A stretch of DNA of 64,000 bases from Monoplex corrugatus. Lineage: Eukaryota; Mollusca; Gastropoda; Littorinimorpha; Ranellidae. Where the stretch lies: the NCBI GenBank assembly GCA_030674185.1, contig JAPXFY010000208.1, forward strand, positions 1-64,000, written 5' to 3'. The first letter of the stretch is position 1, and each line of letters starts with the position of its first letter. The notes beneath the pieces are model-generated. The model made no database searches, was not told the origin of the DNA, and saw only the letters and a program-made list of their open reading frames with translations. Positions 33,196 to 44,584 of the stretch are shown piece by piece. Made by a program: the position numbers and the translations under genes.

Positions 33196-36189
33196 TCACA
33201 CGCTGAGACCAGTCCGAGCGATGAATGTAGTGGTCGCCTGCAGTGACGCCACTGGGCCGTACAGCTTGTCCTCAATGGGGGTCGGCTCCGGCCACACCTG
33301 CCTTCTCAGCCGCCGGAAGTTCCCGCAGTCTTGCAGGATGTGGTGCGTGTCCTGCTCTGCCTCTCCACAGGGACACATTGGGGATGGTACAACCTTCAGT
33401 TTCGAGTGGAGGTGTTTGTTCAGCCTGTTGTGCCCTGTCCGCAGCCTGAAGATGGTAACCTGCTCGGGTCTTGTGAGCAGGTGGAGGCTGTCTTTCTGTG
33501 CCGGGGTTCGGAACAGAGCTTTGGTGATGGTGTTAAGCTCTGCAAGGCTTACGGCGTTGTCGTCTTGTTCTTGCTCGGCACCGAGTTTTGCCAGATCGTC
33601 GGCTTTCTCGTTTCCCTCAATGCCGCAGTGGGTGGGGATCCACTGCAGCACGGTCCGAAGGCTCTTGATGTTGTTAAGGGCCTTCTTCAGTGAGGGTAGC
33701 CTGTCGCTATTGTATGCCTGCAGCACAGAGAGCGCGTCTGTAAGAAAGACGACCTGTGTGGTCCGGTCTGCTCTCGTAGCGATGGTGTGTGCTGCCTGGG
33801 TGAGCGCATCTGCCTCTGCCTTGTAGTTGGTGCAATGAAGGCCGGTCGGTAGCGCCTCTTCTGCCCGTTCTCCACTGGGGTACTGGATGTGGACCCCAGC
33901 ACCTCCACTCTTGACGGCATTGGTGGCCGAGCCGTCTGTGTACACCCTGATCCACGATTCTGCAGGGTATCTTTCCTCAAGCGTTGCCAATGTCAGTGTC
34001 TTCAGGACTTGGTCGCTGTGTTCGCCTTTGTTGCTGATATAGGGAATAGTTGTTTGGACAGTTATGGTCTCTTCTCTGTCTTCCCAAGGCGGAGCGTCGA
34101 GGGAGAAGGAGAGGGGAAGGACCTGGCTAGGGAGGGTCTCTTGGTGCTTCCTATTCAGAGCTCTGGTCTCTACAGCAAAACTTGATCGTTGTAGTCTGCC
34201 TGATGATAACATTTGGAGCCTTTCTCTCATTGGATGATTCTCTGAGCATCTGAATTTGTTGGCCTGAAGCATTGCCTTCTGCTCTCTTCTCTTGGTAAGT
34301 GGTGGAATTCTGGATGTTTCTTCCATCTTCACTATGGGTGTTGTTTTCATGGCACCTGTGATGACTCGAAGTGCCTGGTTTTGGACTTTGTCCAGGGTCT
34401 GGAGGTGCGTCTTGGCAGCTGTCATCCAAGAGCTAGACCCGTACTCAAGGTGTGGTCTTACGGTACCTTGGTACACTGACTTCAGGATCTTGTCAGTTGC
34501 GCCCCACATTGTTCCTGCCAGTTTCCTTAGGATGTTGAGCTTCCTTCTGGCTTTTCCTTCTGCCTGGTTGATGTGTGGTTTCCAGGTCATTCTCTTGTCA
34601 AAGGTGACACCAAGGTACGTCTGTTGGTCTTCGTACTTCAGTGTGGCGTTTCCCAGGGTGAGTTTTCCAGGCTTGGCTTTTGATGACAGCGTGAAAAGAG
34701 TGGCAGTAGATTTCTCCCTGTTGACTGTCACGCACCAGCTTTCAGCCCATGCTGCAACATTCTCCAGGGCGATCTGCATCCTGTATGTTGCTGTTGTTGC
34801 ATACTCCTCGCTGCACCAGAGTACCAGGTCGTCTGCGTATAGCGCTGCGTTGACGCCTCTTGGTAGTTCTGCTACAATGTCGTTGATGAAGAGTATGAAC
34901 AAACTGGGTGAGAGGGCGCCTCCCTGGGGAACTCCCTGCCTTAGCAGCACCTTCTGGCCACAGTGACCGTCTACCGACACTCTCGCTCTTCGATTGTGCA
35001 GGTAAGATTTGGTCCACTGGAACATGTTGCCTTCGATGCCGCAGCGTAGGAGCTTGACTAGGAGACCATCTTTCCAGACCTTGTCGAACGCCTTCTGAAG
35101 ATCAATAAAGACCGTCAGGACAGCTTTCTGGGCCTGAAAAGCATCCTCTATGACCTGGGAGAGGTGGGTCGTTTGGTCTTCTGTACTTTTATACTGTCTG
35201 AAGCCAGCTTGCTGTGGGGCGATGATGCTCTCTGTCTCCAGGTAGAGTTGTAGGCGCTGGTTGATGATGCGCTCCAGGGTCTTACAGACACAACTTGTCA
35301 GGCTGATGGGACGGTAGCTTTGGGCTTTGCTTTTGTTTTTGCCACGTTTGAGGATGGGAATCATAGTGGCTTCTCTCCAGCACTGTGGTACCTGGCCTTG
35401 CTTCCAGCTGAGGTTGAAAATATCTAGAAGCTTCTTAACAGCGATGTTACCCAAATGTTGAAGCATTTCATTTGTGATCTTGTCGGGTCCCGGAGACTTT
35501 CTCTTCTTCAACTTCCTGATGGCCATGTTTAATTCTGCCAATGTGATGTCAGTGTGCATGGCGTCTGGTACCTCCTTTTCTCCTGATCTTCTTTCCCTCT
35601 CTTCCTGTCTTATCTCTTTCTGCTGGTGCTGGGGTATGGTGGTGTTACTTTCTGCTGCATATGCTCTTGCAAAGTTGTTAGCTGCAGCCCTTCCTGTTAG
35701 TATGTTTCCTCCATCTTCCAGGGTGATCTTCTGGCCTTTGGTACTTTCGTCGTTCAAGGCCTTTGTCAGCTTCCAAAGCTTAGTTGTGTCTTTCTCCATG
35801 TTGAGGCTTGCTGTTTTCTCTCTCCAACTTCTTCTTTTGCTCTCCAGTTTGGTACGTAAGAACTTTGCTTTTCTCTCTTGAAGCTTGATGTTGTTCTCCT
35901 GGCTGGGGTTGTTTTCAGCCTCTGTTCTTGCCTCCGTCAGAGCATCATGCGCCTTCTGCAGCTCACTCGTCCAGTAGGGGGTGTAGTCTTTTCTTGCGCC
36001 GTTAGGTATGCACTCCTTGGCTGCCTGGGAAATGCTGTTGGTAAAATCTTTGACGACATTGTTGATGTTCCTGTCTTTAACTTCTATATTCTTTGTCAGC
36101 TCGTTGGTGCGTACGCTGAACAATCCCCACTGCGCCTTCTTATAGTTCCATCGCGGATGTTGTGGTTGTCCTGGTGCTTTTGCACGCAT
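33196..36189 (-). CDS. LINE ORF2 fragment: reverse transcriptase, RNase H and zinc knuckle (997 codons from first Met)
   Basis: Copies element RNA into DNA at the target site (target-primed reverse transcription). Order of parts: linker (1-210); RT about 215-600 with 'KSPGPDKITNEM' (231-242), motif A FIDLQKAFD (Asp363), 'QGVPQGGALSP' (418-428) and YADD (451-454); connection region; RNase H about 745-870 with Asp752, Glu792, Asp818 and Asp864 all present; C-terminal Cys-Cys-His-Cys knuckle (Cys939, Cys941, His949 or His950, Cys955). RT plus RNase H points to the I/R1/Nimb group. The Met start is only the first ATG in this frame; the true ORF begins upstream in the missing endonuclease part. 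No internal stop is present, so the copy is young. Confidence 0.93.
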   Translation of the reverse strand: MRAKAPGQPQHPRWNYKKAQWGLFSVRTNELTKNIEVKDRNINNVVKDFTNSISQAAKECIPNGARKDYTPYWTSELQKAHDALTEARTEAENNPSQENNIKLQERKAKFLRTKLESKRRSWREKTASLNMEKDTTKLWKLTKALNDESTKGQKITLEDGGNILTGRAAANNFARAYAAESNTTIPQHQQKEIRQEERERRSGEKEVPDAMHTDITLAELNMAIRKLKKRKSPGPDKITNEMLQHLGNIAVKKLLDIFNLSWKQGQVPQCWREATMIPILKRGKNKSKAQSYRPISLTSCVCKTLERIINQRLQLYLETESIIAPQQAGFRQYKSTEDQTTHLSQVIEDAFQAQKAVLTVFIDLQKAFDKVWKDGLLVKLLRCGIEGNMFQWTKSYLHNRRARVSVDGHCGQKVLLRQGVPQGGALSPSLFILFINDIVAELPRGVNAALYADDLVLWCSEEYATTATYRMQIALENVAAWAESWCVTVNREKSTATLFTLSSKAKPGKLTLGNATLKYEDQQTYLGVTFDKRMTWKPHINQAEGKARRKLNILRKLAGTMWGATDKILKSVYQGTVRPHLEYGSSSWMTAAKTHLQTLDKVQNQALRVITGAMKTTPIVKMEETSRIPPLTKRREQKAMLQANKFRCSENHPMRERLQMLSSGRLQRSSFAVETRALNRKHQETLPSQVLPLSFSLDAPPWEDREETITVQTTIPYISNKGEHSDQVLKTLTLATLEERYPAESWIRVYTDGSATNAVKSGGAGVHIQYPSGERAEEALPTGLHCTNYKAEADALTQAAHTIATRADRTTQVVFLTDALSVLQAYNSDRLPSLKKALNNIKSLRTVLQWIPTHCGIEGNEKADDLAKLGAEQEQDDNAVSLAELNTITKALFRTPAQKDSLHLLTRPEQVTIFRLRTGHNRLNKHLHSKLKVVPSPMCPCGEAEQDTHHILQDCGNFRRLRRQVWPEPTPIEDKLYGPVASLQATTTFIARTGLSV

Positions 36190-36309
36190 GGTAAGGACAA
36201 CCGGGCGATGGTCACTTCCTCAAGCTGTTCTTCTACCCTTCTGCTGATCTTTCTGTGGATGTCATCAGTGCAGAAGGCCAGGTCTGGAGTTGTGGTGGTG
36301 CGCCAGCGG
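36190..36309 (-). pseudogene. Endonuclease C-terminal remnant of the same LINE
   Basis: The minus strand reads 'RWRTTTTPDLAFCTDDIH' and, one frame over, 'SDHRPVVLTMRAK', the conserved SDH end of an AP-type endonuclease. A one-base frameshift lies between the two parts (a TGA would otherwise interrupt the SDH frame near 36225). Confidence 0.75.
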
Positions 36310-36732
36310 CTCAACATTCTTATTAGAAACTACATTTTAGTTGCTTCAATCTTGTTCTGACTTTGCGTGTTGACTGTCCACACAACTGTACAATAGTATT
36401 AATTCTAAATAACACCCAGGAACTCTCTTCCTGATGTTAAGTGATAGGCATTTGCTGATAAGAACGCTTTTCGTCTTTTTGAATGCTGTTTTAGCTTGGC
36501 TGATTCTGCTAGCTATTTCTGATTTGCATCTGTCTTCTGGTGAAATGGCATCTTCCAGATATTTGCACTTATCGTGTGCCATTTGCTGTTATTTTGCATG
36601 CGATTTCTTTTTTGTTTTATTGATTATCATGACTACAGTCTTCTCGCTATTTAGCTTCAGCCCTTTATATTTGCTTTCTATTTCTATTATAATCACAAGA
36701 TTGTGTAGGTCTTTTTCATTTTCTGTGTGTAA
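36310..36732 (-). pseudogene. RTE-like LINE 3' half, copy B (truncated by insertion and deletion)
   Basis: Counterpart of 13971-14357: 'KYLEDAISPEDRCKSEI' in 36346-36582. The last part of the 3' half is on the other side of the inserted LINE (33070-33179), and everything beyond it was lost in the copy B deletion. Confidence 0.72.
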
Positions 36733-38565
36733 CAACGTAAATAGGGGCTCTTATGGACAAAATAATAAAATTGCAACATGGAGCGTTAGAATACTGTTGC
36801 AAAAAAGGTAAATTAGACAATATCAAAATGGAAATGGAAAGGCTTAACATAAGTATTTTAGGACTCGGGAAAGTGAGATGGAAGGGGGCAGGCATGATAA
36901 CACCAGGATACATAAATATATTCTGATGGAAGCTCACCTGAAAGAGGAGTAGGCATCGTAATGGACAGGGACAAATCAAAACGAGTTAAGGGATACTGGG
37001 CTGTGTCCGACAGAGTTTTGCTGGTTAAACTGGGTGGCAGGCCATTTGATATCAACATCATTCAGGTGTATGCACCAACATCCGCAAGTACTCAGGAAGA
37101 AGTTAACAACTTCTACGAAGTATTAGAGACGGCCAAGGCCCAGTGTAAAGTACAAGAAGTTAAATAATTATGAGAGATTTTTAATGCTAAAGTGGGACAG
37201 GATATGGTGGAGGATATAGCTGGACCTCATGGCCTTTGTACACAAAACGAAAGGGGAGGCAGACTTGTAGAATGGGCACAGATGAATGAGTTCATAGTAG
37301 GAAACACCTGCTTTGAACAGCCTAATGGAAGAAAGTAGACTTGGACGAGTCCAGGAGATAATACCAAAAATCAGATTGACTACATCCTGATCAATAAAAG
37401 ATTTAGAAATTCTTTACTGACAGCAAAAACACTACCAGGCGCAGACTGCAACAGTGACCACAATCCTTTAGTGGGAAGATTTAGGCTGAAATTAAGGAAA
37501 AGGAAACAGACCAAAAGCAACAATAAACTAATTCTTGGACTCTTAAAGACTGATGAAGTGATACGTAAAAAAAATTAAATTACATGTTCAAAACAAATCC
37601 AGTGCTCTGGGAGACGTTGGAGACAGTGAGGAACAATGGACAAAATTGAGAAATTCAATAAATGAAGCTTGTGAAGAAATCCCTAAATAGATAGAAAAGC
37701 AAATAAACTGGATGACAAAGAAATTCTAGGCTTGATGGAGGAACGGAGGATGGCAAAGAGAAACAAGGAGACATACAGGAAGATGAACAAAGAAATTAAG
37801 AATAGGTGCAATGAAGCTAAGGAAGGTTGGCTGAAAACAAAATGCAAAGAAATAGAAGAACGACACAAAACAGATCCTCAGGGTATGCACAGAAGAATTG
37901 AAGAAATTGTCCACAGGAAGAATACATGCACATCAACTGGTTGCTTAAAATCGAAAGATGGTACGCTTATCATGGAAAAAGACAAAATATTAGACAGATG
38001 GGGAGAGTACAATAAAGACCTTTTTGAAGATGACAGAAACGAAGTACACATTATAAGAAAGAACGTTGAAGGACCACCCATAATGAAAGATGAAGTAGAG
38101 CAGCATTGAAAAAGATGAAACCAGGAAAAGTCCCAGGACCAGACAACATTACTACAGAGATGATTGAAGCCCTGGAAAAATTTGGCATTGAAAAAAAAAA
38201 ACAGTCCTCCTAAACGAAATTTATGGCACTGGAAAAATCCCCAAAGACAGGAGCTACAGAATGCGAACTCCATCGCACAATCACCTTGATGAGTCATGCA
38301 ACAAAACTCCCATTAAGAATAACCATGATGAGGACAAGGAATAGAATCAAAGAGAAATAGCAGAAGAGCAGTGTGGAACTCTGAGAGGGAAAGGAACTGT
38401 TAGTGTCTTATGCATCTTAAGAACTGTCATAGAGAGGTCAATCGAGATGAATAAGGTTTTATATTTATGCTTTGTTGATTATACCAAGGCTTTCGATCAG
38501 GTAAGACATGAAGAATTGATCAACCAACTAGAAAGACTCAATATAGATAGGTGCATATGGCAATA
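36733..38565 (+). pseudogene. RTE-like LINE 5' half, copy B
   Basis: Counterpart of 14358-16213 with the same end after motif A ('VDYTKAFDQVRHEEL', about 38470-38520). It lacks 25-30 bases around 38243 that A and C have ('ATATGTCAAAATC...'), and carries an extra A-run near 38195. Confidence 0.78.
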
Positions 38566-40110
38566 AGAGTTCCTTTCCTTTCAACAAATCCACACTGTTC
38601 ACCTGCTTTATCCTGTTTAATTCTGGGGTTTGTTTGTCCTCATCAGGATTAATCTCAATAGAATCTCTGTCATATAACTTATCAAGCTGATAGTACAATG
38701 GAGTTCGTATTCTTTTGCCTCCGATTTTTGGAAGTGCAATGACATATGATTTCGACATATCTTGAGGATTTTTTCCAGTGTCATGAATTTCATTTGGGAG
38801 GTTTATTATTATTTCAATACCAATTTCTTCTAGAGCCTCAATCATTTCTATAGTAATATTTTCTGGTCCTGAGGCTATTCTACTTTCATCTTTTTCAACG
38901 CTGCTGTAACTTCGAATTTTATTATTGGTGGTCCTTCAAAGTTCTTTCTTATGTGTTCCTCATTTCTATCCTCGTCAAAAAGGTTTCTAATGTACTCTCC
39001 CCACCTGTCTTTTTTATCATAATAAACGTACCATCTGTTGATTTTAAGCAACCAGTTGATGTGCATGTCTTTTTTATGTGGGTACTTTCTTCAATGTTTC
39101 TTACATGAACTAAGAGTCTGTTCTGTGTAGGTCTTCTATCTTTTTACACCTTGTTTCCAGCCAAACTTCTTTAGCTTCATTGCACTTATTCCTGATTTTA
39201 TCTATCTTTTTGTATTCTTCCTCTTTTCCCTTTACCCCCCTTTGTTCACCCATCAAGCCTTAAATTTCCTTTGTCATCCAGTTCTTGTTTGATTTCCTAT
39301 CAGCTCTGGGGATTTATTCAAAGCTTCATTTATCGAGTTTTTCAAATTTGTCCATTGTCTTTCATTGTTCCCAACGTCTTCCAGATCACTGAATTGTTTT
39401 GATCATGTATCGCACATTTTTCATGAATTGATTTATCTGTCTTTAAGAGTCCAATATTTAGTTGATGTTAGTTTTGCTCGGTTTTCTTCTCTTTAGTTTC
39501 AGCCTATAGTTTCCCATTACAGGATTATGGTCACTGTTGCAGTCTGTGCCTGCAGTGGTTTTGCTTGTTATCAGTAAAGAAATTCTAAATCTCGTATTTG
39601 TCAGGATGTGTAGTCAGTTTTATTTTGTGTGCTGTCTCCTGGATTCAGCCATGTCCTTTTTCTTCTGTTATGTTGCTACAACCAAGTGTTTCCTACTATG
39701 AATTCATTTACTTGTGCCCACTCAACAAGTTCTCTCCCCTTTCATTTTTCAGACCAGACCATGAGGTCCATTTATGTCATCTACGTTTTCCTTTCCCATT
39801 TTAGCATTATAATTTCCCATTACTATTTTAATTTTCTGTGATTTACGTTAAGCCTTGGCTGTCTCTAATTCTGCGTAGAAGTTGTCAATTTCTTCCTCAG
39901 TACTGGCTGATGTTGGTGCGCATACTTGGATGTTGACGATATCAAATGGCTTGCCATCCAATCTGACCAATAAAACACGGTCTACTATAACCCATTATAC
40001 TTTGATAGACTTTCACTTGTCATTGTCCGTTATGATACCTGTACCTTTTCATTGTTTCCACCAGGATATATAATTTTATGCTTTCCAGGTGTTATGCCTG
40101 TTTCCTTCCA
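38566..40110 (-). pseudogene. Inverted RTE-like LINE 5' half, copy B
   Basis: Counterpart of 16214-17760. 'GIEIIINLPNEIHDTGKNPQDMSKS' is legible in 38750-38835 on the minus strand, and the 'RWGEYIRNLFDEDRNEEHIRKN' part in 38930-39010. Confidence 0.72.
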
Positions 40111-40844
40111 ACTTACCTCTCCCAATTCTTAAATACTGATGTGCAATCTCTCACCTATCTGAACCATTTGAAATTACATGCGTAAGATCAAAGGCATCAT
40201 CATGTGATGATGATGATGATGAAGATCGAAATTATCAATGCAACAAAATCGATGATTCTGTTGCTTGTATGCGTATTCATATGTATCTTCTTATTTTGTA
40301 ACATGCATATCATTTTAAATTCGGTTTGAACACTTAACACAACTCTTTCCTTTTTGGCATAATGAAATCATTTCAATTAACCAAATATCTTATTGGGTGT
40401 CCTTAATTCGTATGAACACTGTTAATGCTGCACTGTAAACAGTTTTCATTTCTAGCACCTTTTTGTCAGCATTCCTTTCTTGAAAGAGTTTTTTGAGAAA
40501 AGGCAAGGCTGTTTCATAATCCTACGTCCTTTTCGTGTAAATGCAAGGTTGTACATTCCTCACTACTGTTCTTTCCTCTTTTTTCAAGGGACATTTCCTA
40601 GTACTGTTTTTTGTACTTCATCTTTATCAACCCTGAACATAGTTTGGTATTCACAGTTTGGACAACTAAAACACGCAACTTCGTGACCCAAATTCAAGCC
40701 ATACTATACACTAGTCAGGCAGGCCTACCAGTTTAGTGTTGGAGACAATCTGGCGTCGTTCTAAAAGACTTTCTTTTCCTTTATCAACTAGTCTTTCAAG
40801 AGTTGTGTCAATTCTCTGGTAAGCTGTTCCACTGACACATGATG

Positions 40845-41175
40845 TGGACAGTCCTTCAAAGTGACTGGAAGTCAGCTGATGTAACAGCTATCTTAAAACA
40901 AGAAAAAGAATCATACCCTGGATACCACAGTCTGGTAACTTGTATAGAAAGTATATCCATAAGACAATAAACTACTCATAAAATGCCTGAATTGTTTCAC
41001 AAAGAAAAACGTCTTACACAGCTCAGTCACTAGAAGCTATGGAGGATTTTAAGGTACTTTGGATGATAAAAAATTACAGTCGATGTCATATACTTAGACT
41101 TAAAAAAAAAATTGCCATAGTGCTTCATGTAAGGCTATCCTAAAAGTGAATGTCTAAGGAGATTGAGATAACATT
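40845..41175 (+). pseudogene. CR1/jockey-like RT fragment, copy B
   Basis: Counterpart of 18480-18832, with the same blocks. It has 'AGTGAATGTCTAAGG' near 41146, absent from copy A but present in copy C. Confidence 0.6.
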
Positions 41176-42561
41176 CAAAAATGGATAAAATCATAATTGG
41201 TAGGAACAAAACAAAATACAGTAAATATAGCACTTGTACATACCATGTCCTTATAGAGGCGCTGAGTGGTGACCAGAAGCAGGACAACATCAGATGTGAC
41301 CCATTAGAGGAAGCCAGTGATAAGAAAGCAGGCGAAGACCAGGCATCATGTCAGAAGAGCACCGTGGTCAAGGCTGAATGTCCACGGAGAGGGAAGTGAC
41401 ATCAGATGCCCAGTTCTTTCAAATCTGCAGAGAGAAACAAATGTCAACACGACTGTTTTAAGCGGGAATCGAAGTCAGGACATTTGTCCAATGAAGATAT
41501 TCTGATGTCTTGGCACTCGAAAATCAAATCCAACATTTCATAACCTGTCAACTCAAGGTGAGTTGTTAACACGACTGTTCAAAGAGGGAATCAAAGCTGG
41601 GATCTTCATCAAATGAAGATACTCTCATGCCTTGGCATTCGGAAATTAATTCCAACATTTTCATGACATGTTAGCTCAAAGCGTGTTTATTCATATCTTC
41701 TTCGAGGGCAGACAGTTGAGCCCACTGCCATTGATCAGGTAAATCTTTTCACGATTTCAAGTGTTGAAATAGCTGGGAAAGGGGCAGAGAATTAATTTTT
41801 GCAGTGAGTGTAACTACATGTATATTGTGAAAATCTGAATGGTTTGCGTGGGGTCGATATGAAATGAGAAAAACGTGTGCATGCAACCTCCAGTCCACCC
41901 AGCTGTGAATAAGTGTCCATCCTGGGTGTAAAAGGGCGTTATGTAGCAAGACAGAAGAGATGGACACTGTCTTGATAATGACAGCCCCAAGTAAAAGTAC
42001 ACTCCCTACCGCTTACGCACAGAGGGTTATGACACAACCTCTATCTTTTTACCATGAAATGTGGTGGTCTTGATAATCCTAAACCATATTGATGTCCGGC
42101 ATTGTTTTGTGATCGAGTAGGTTTTACCGTTGTGTTCAGCAATGGAAAAAGAGGGGACCAGATAAGACTTTTTTCAGTGCCAAAAGGAAATTGGTTTGAA
42201 TCCTGCAGATTTGATGTTAGGACTGAATGCTCAATTTATAGTGCAATGTGGGTGTATATGTTGTCATGATGCAAAAAATGTCCCAAGTCTACTAGTACAC
42301 ATACACTGGTCTTATTTCTTAAGATATCCTATCTGATCCGCTAACTGCTCTTTTTGTTGGAGTAGATTATGGGTGGAATGGATAGTTTAAATACAAATGC
42401 AATAACATTCACAAAAACACAACATAGAAAAAGAACGCGTATCGAATATATCTTTTTAAAATACAGGCCATTTTCTCCTGCTGGATTATATGCTTGGGAC
42501 GTTTTCTATTTTGTGTGTGCTAAGCGTTGTATATTTATTCTGTTCTGTCTTTTGTATACGC

Positions 42562-42585
42562 CTGACAAAGTCCAGTTGGACGAAC
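42562..42585 (+). ncRNA. Degenerate hammerhead-ribozyme-like core
   Basis: CTGACAAA is followed by a perfect stem-loop GTCC-AGTT-GGAC and then GAAC. The layout is that of a hammerhead core (CUGAUGA, stem II, GAAA), but two core bases are changed, one base is added and one A is missing, so self-cleavage is not expected. Such cores occur in Penelope-like elements and retrozymes. Mirror copy at 49084-49107. Confidence 0.3.
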
Positions 42586-43898
42586 ATTTGCGCCTGTCTT
42601 CGTTTTTTTTTTCTTCCTTTTATGTATATGTATAAAACGCGTTCTAATTCTACTTTCGTGTTTTTCTGGTTCGTATATGCTTAAACGTTGGCAGTCGCTT
42701 TGATTCTGATTGCAATCAAATTTATCAGAAATATCAGGGGTGAAAATCTGAGGCAACATGTGTCAGATTCCATCAGTAGTGGTAAGGCCAATGGAAGACT
42801 TACTGTCTTTCAAAGATAATTTACAAACTAGTCCTGATCTCGTAAAAGTGCTGTTGTGTTTAGAAGGCTACAAAACGAATCTGCTTCTAAAGCTCAATTT
42901 TAGAGAGGACAGGAGAGGAATTGGAGAAGAACTGGAAGGCATACTTGAAACAGTCAGGTGCTTTAAGAGAGGAAGATAAGTCTTAAAATTTAACCAAATT
43001 CAAGTACAAAATTCAGCAAAGGGGATCAGTTTGGAAATATTATTTGAACTGTTTTAATGGCCACAACATAACCGAACATGCTAACCTAGATATGTTGCCA
43101 TAATATTCAATAACGCTGGAAGAATACTACTCTTAAGAAACGTTTTACATAGGTCAGCTTAAAAATGATAAGATGCTCACCTGCTCTAGTGGAGACAGCG
43201 TCTGACTGCAGTGAAATCGTAAAGATGTCTGATTCAAGAAGGTCGCAGATCAGCAATGTCCGTTTGTTAACAAGTGCTCACAAACAAACTCACCCATGAA
43301 TTCTACATAGTGAACACTTTCGTCAGCTTCCCTCTCAGAATGACACCACCCCTCCTTTCTTTTTTTTCTCCTGTTTTTATGCTTCACAGTAACACAGATC
43401 TTCATTCCACTGGCCACATTCCCATCTGTACTCCCCCTCCTGTTCTCCCCATCAGCCACCACCCCACCTTCAACAAGTCACGCGTCCTTCTTCTACTCCA
43501 TAGCTTCTCCACCCTCTCCAGTATAACTTCTTTTTACTCTGGTACATGTACTTTTACTGCATATTTCAATAAGTTTGAAGGATTGCGAAACTAAAAACTT
43601 GTGTTAACGGACATAATTTAAAATTTGGGCTTCAACGTTTGCTTGATGGTGGCGGATGTTCTGTACGGGTTTAACATTCAGGTTAAGTTAGACCCTTTTG
43701 AATATTGCACTCTAAAAATGTAAGCCCTCAGAATCCAAGACGAAAATATGTGCCTTTTTTTCCACGTGTGTCTCTTACCAGTAGGGTAGATAGTAGGTTA
43801 CATTTTGAATTAGTAAAACTAAGCACTAGGGCTTATCTTTCCTTTCCCATCGAAATACAAGACGAAAAACTAAATGTACACACAGCCAGAAGATAGTG

Positions 43899-44304
43899 TG
43901 TTAGGATGTTAAGACATTAAAGGGAGTAGCTGGATGTGAAAGAGAGATAGAATGACATGTGACATTTGTATGTTAGTGATAATTAGGATAGTCGGAAATG
44001 AGATATAACTAGGGATCTGTAGGGATAGCATGGGGCTGACCTCTGAATAGAGAAAGAGGAATGTTATGGAGAAACCTAGAACAGCTGGGAATTAGGCATG
44101 GGCAGTGGCAAAAGGGGGTGGGCAGTGGTGGAAATGGGAACAGCTGAAATGGGACGGAGCAGGAAGGAGATAATTAAGGATAAATAGTGGTCTAATTTTT
44201 CTGCTTCCTTTGCCCAGCTGCTTACGCGGCGTTACCCTTACACCGCTCATTTCAGCTCCAGCTTATGACCGAACTGGTGTTTAGTTAATCGATGTCAGGA
44301 TGTT
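43899..44304. repeat. Possible small insertion flanked by 12-bp direct repeats
   Basis: TGTTAGGATGTT (43899-43910) and TGTCAGGATGTT (44293-44304) flank about 382 bp of purine-biased sequence with a TATA-like GGATAAATAG near 44180. It could be a short solo LTR or a non-autonomous insertion. One mismatch in the flank and no clear ends keep confidence low. Confidence 0.25.
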
Positions 44305-44503
44305 CACAGGAACTTGCCATATCAAGCTGCAATGAAGCAACCCACAAAAGACATTTTTGCACTACTACTGGGTCACTTTAGAGAAGCTCAGTAATATCTG
44401 TGTTTGATGCAACATATTTACTACCTGAACAGCGAACAGTCAAAAAGAACTCAGTACACATCGTTTTTTCAGTTTGGTGTCCCCCAAGACAATATGTTCA
44501 CCT

Positions 44504-44584
44504 AACATCTGTTATTGAAAAAGCTGTCAATTCGACATGAACTTAACATCTCTTATTGAAAAAGCTGTCATTTCGACATGAAAT
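44504..44584 (+). repeat. 41-bp tandem repeat, two copies
   Basis: AACATCT(G/C)TTATTGAAAA... is repeated head to tail with two or three differences. Mirror copy at about 47102-47182. Confidence 0.85.

Larger units (their letters stand above)
33180..36309 (-). mobile_element. 5'-truncated I/R1-group non-LTR retrotransposon
   Basis: Minus-strand insertion in copy B only, flanked by a 14-15-bp duplication. The 3' end is a short tail reading TGATGGCAACAAGAAGAAG, with the ORF stop about 15 bases before the end, so the 3' UTR is minimal and the tail is a GAA-type simple repeat, not poly(A). The 5' end lies inside the endonuclease domain, a usual result of incomplete reverse transcription. GC content and codon use differ clearly from the AT-rich surroundings. 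Confidence 0.92.
25810..42297 (+). repeat. Segmental copy B (direct orientation)
   Basis: Collinear with copy A from 3079 to 19937, except that it lacks the part of A around 10341-13841 (junction near 33055-33070) and gained a LINE at 33180-36309. It continues past A's end into sequence shared only with copy C. Confidence 0.87.

Noticed and set aside
33113..33826. 237-codon plus-strand ORF and others over 33.2-36.3 kb
   Set aside because: Shadows of the RT-RNase H frame on the minus strand.
43705..43896. Small ORFs repeated exactly in both arms (also 42758-42979, 41181-41399)
   Set aside because: Identity follows from the duplicated DNA; no motif, no Kozak-type start context and no evidence of codon conservation.
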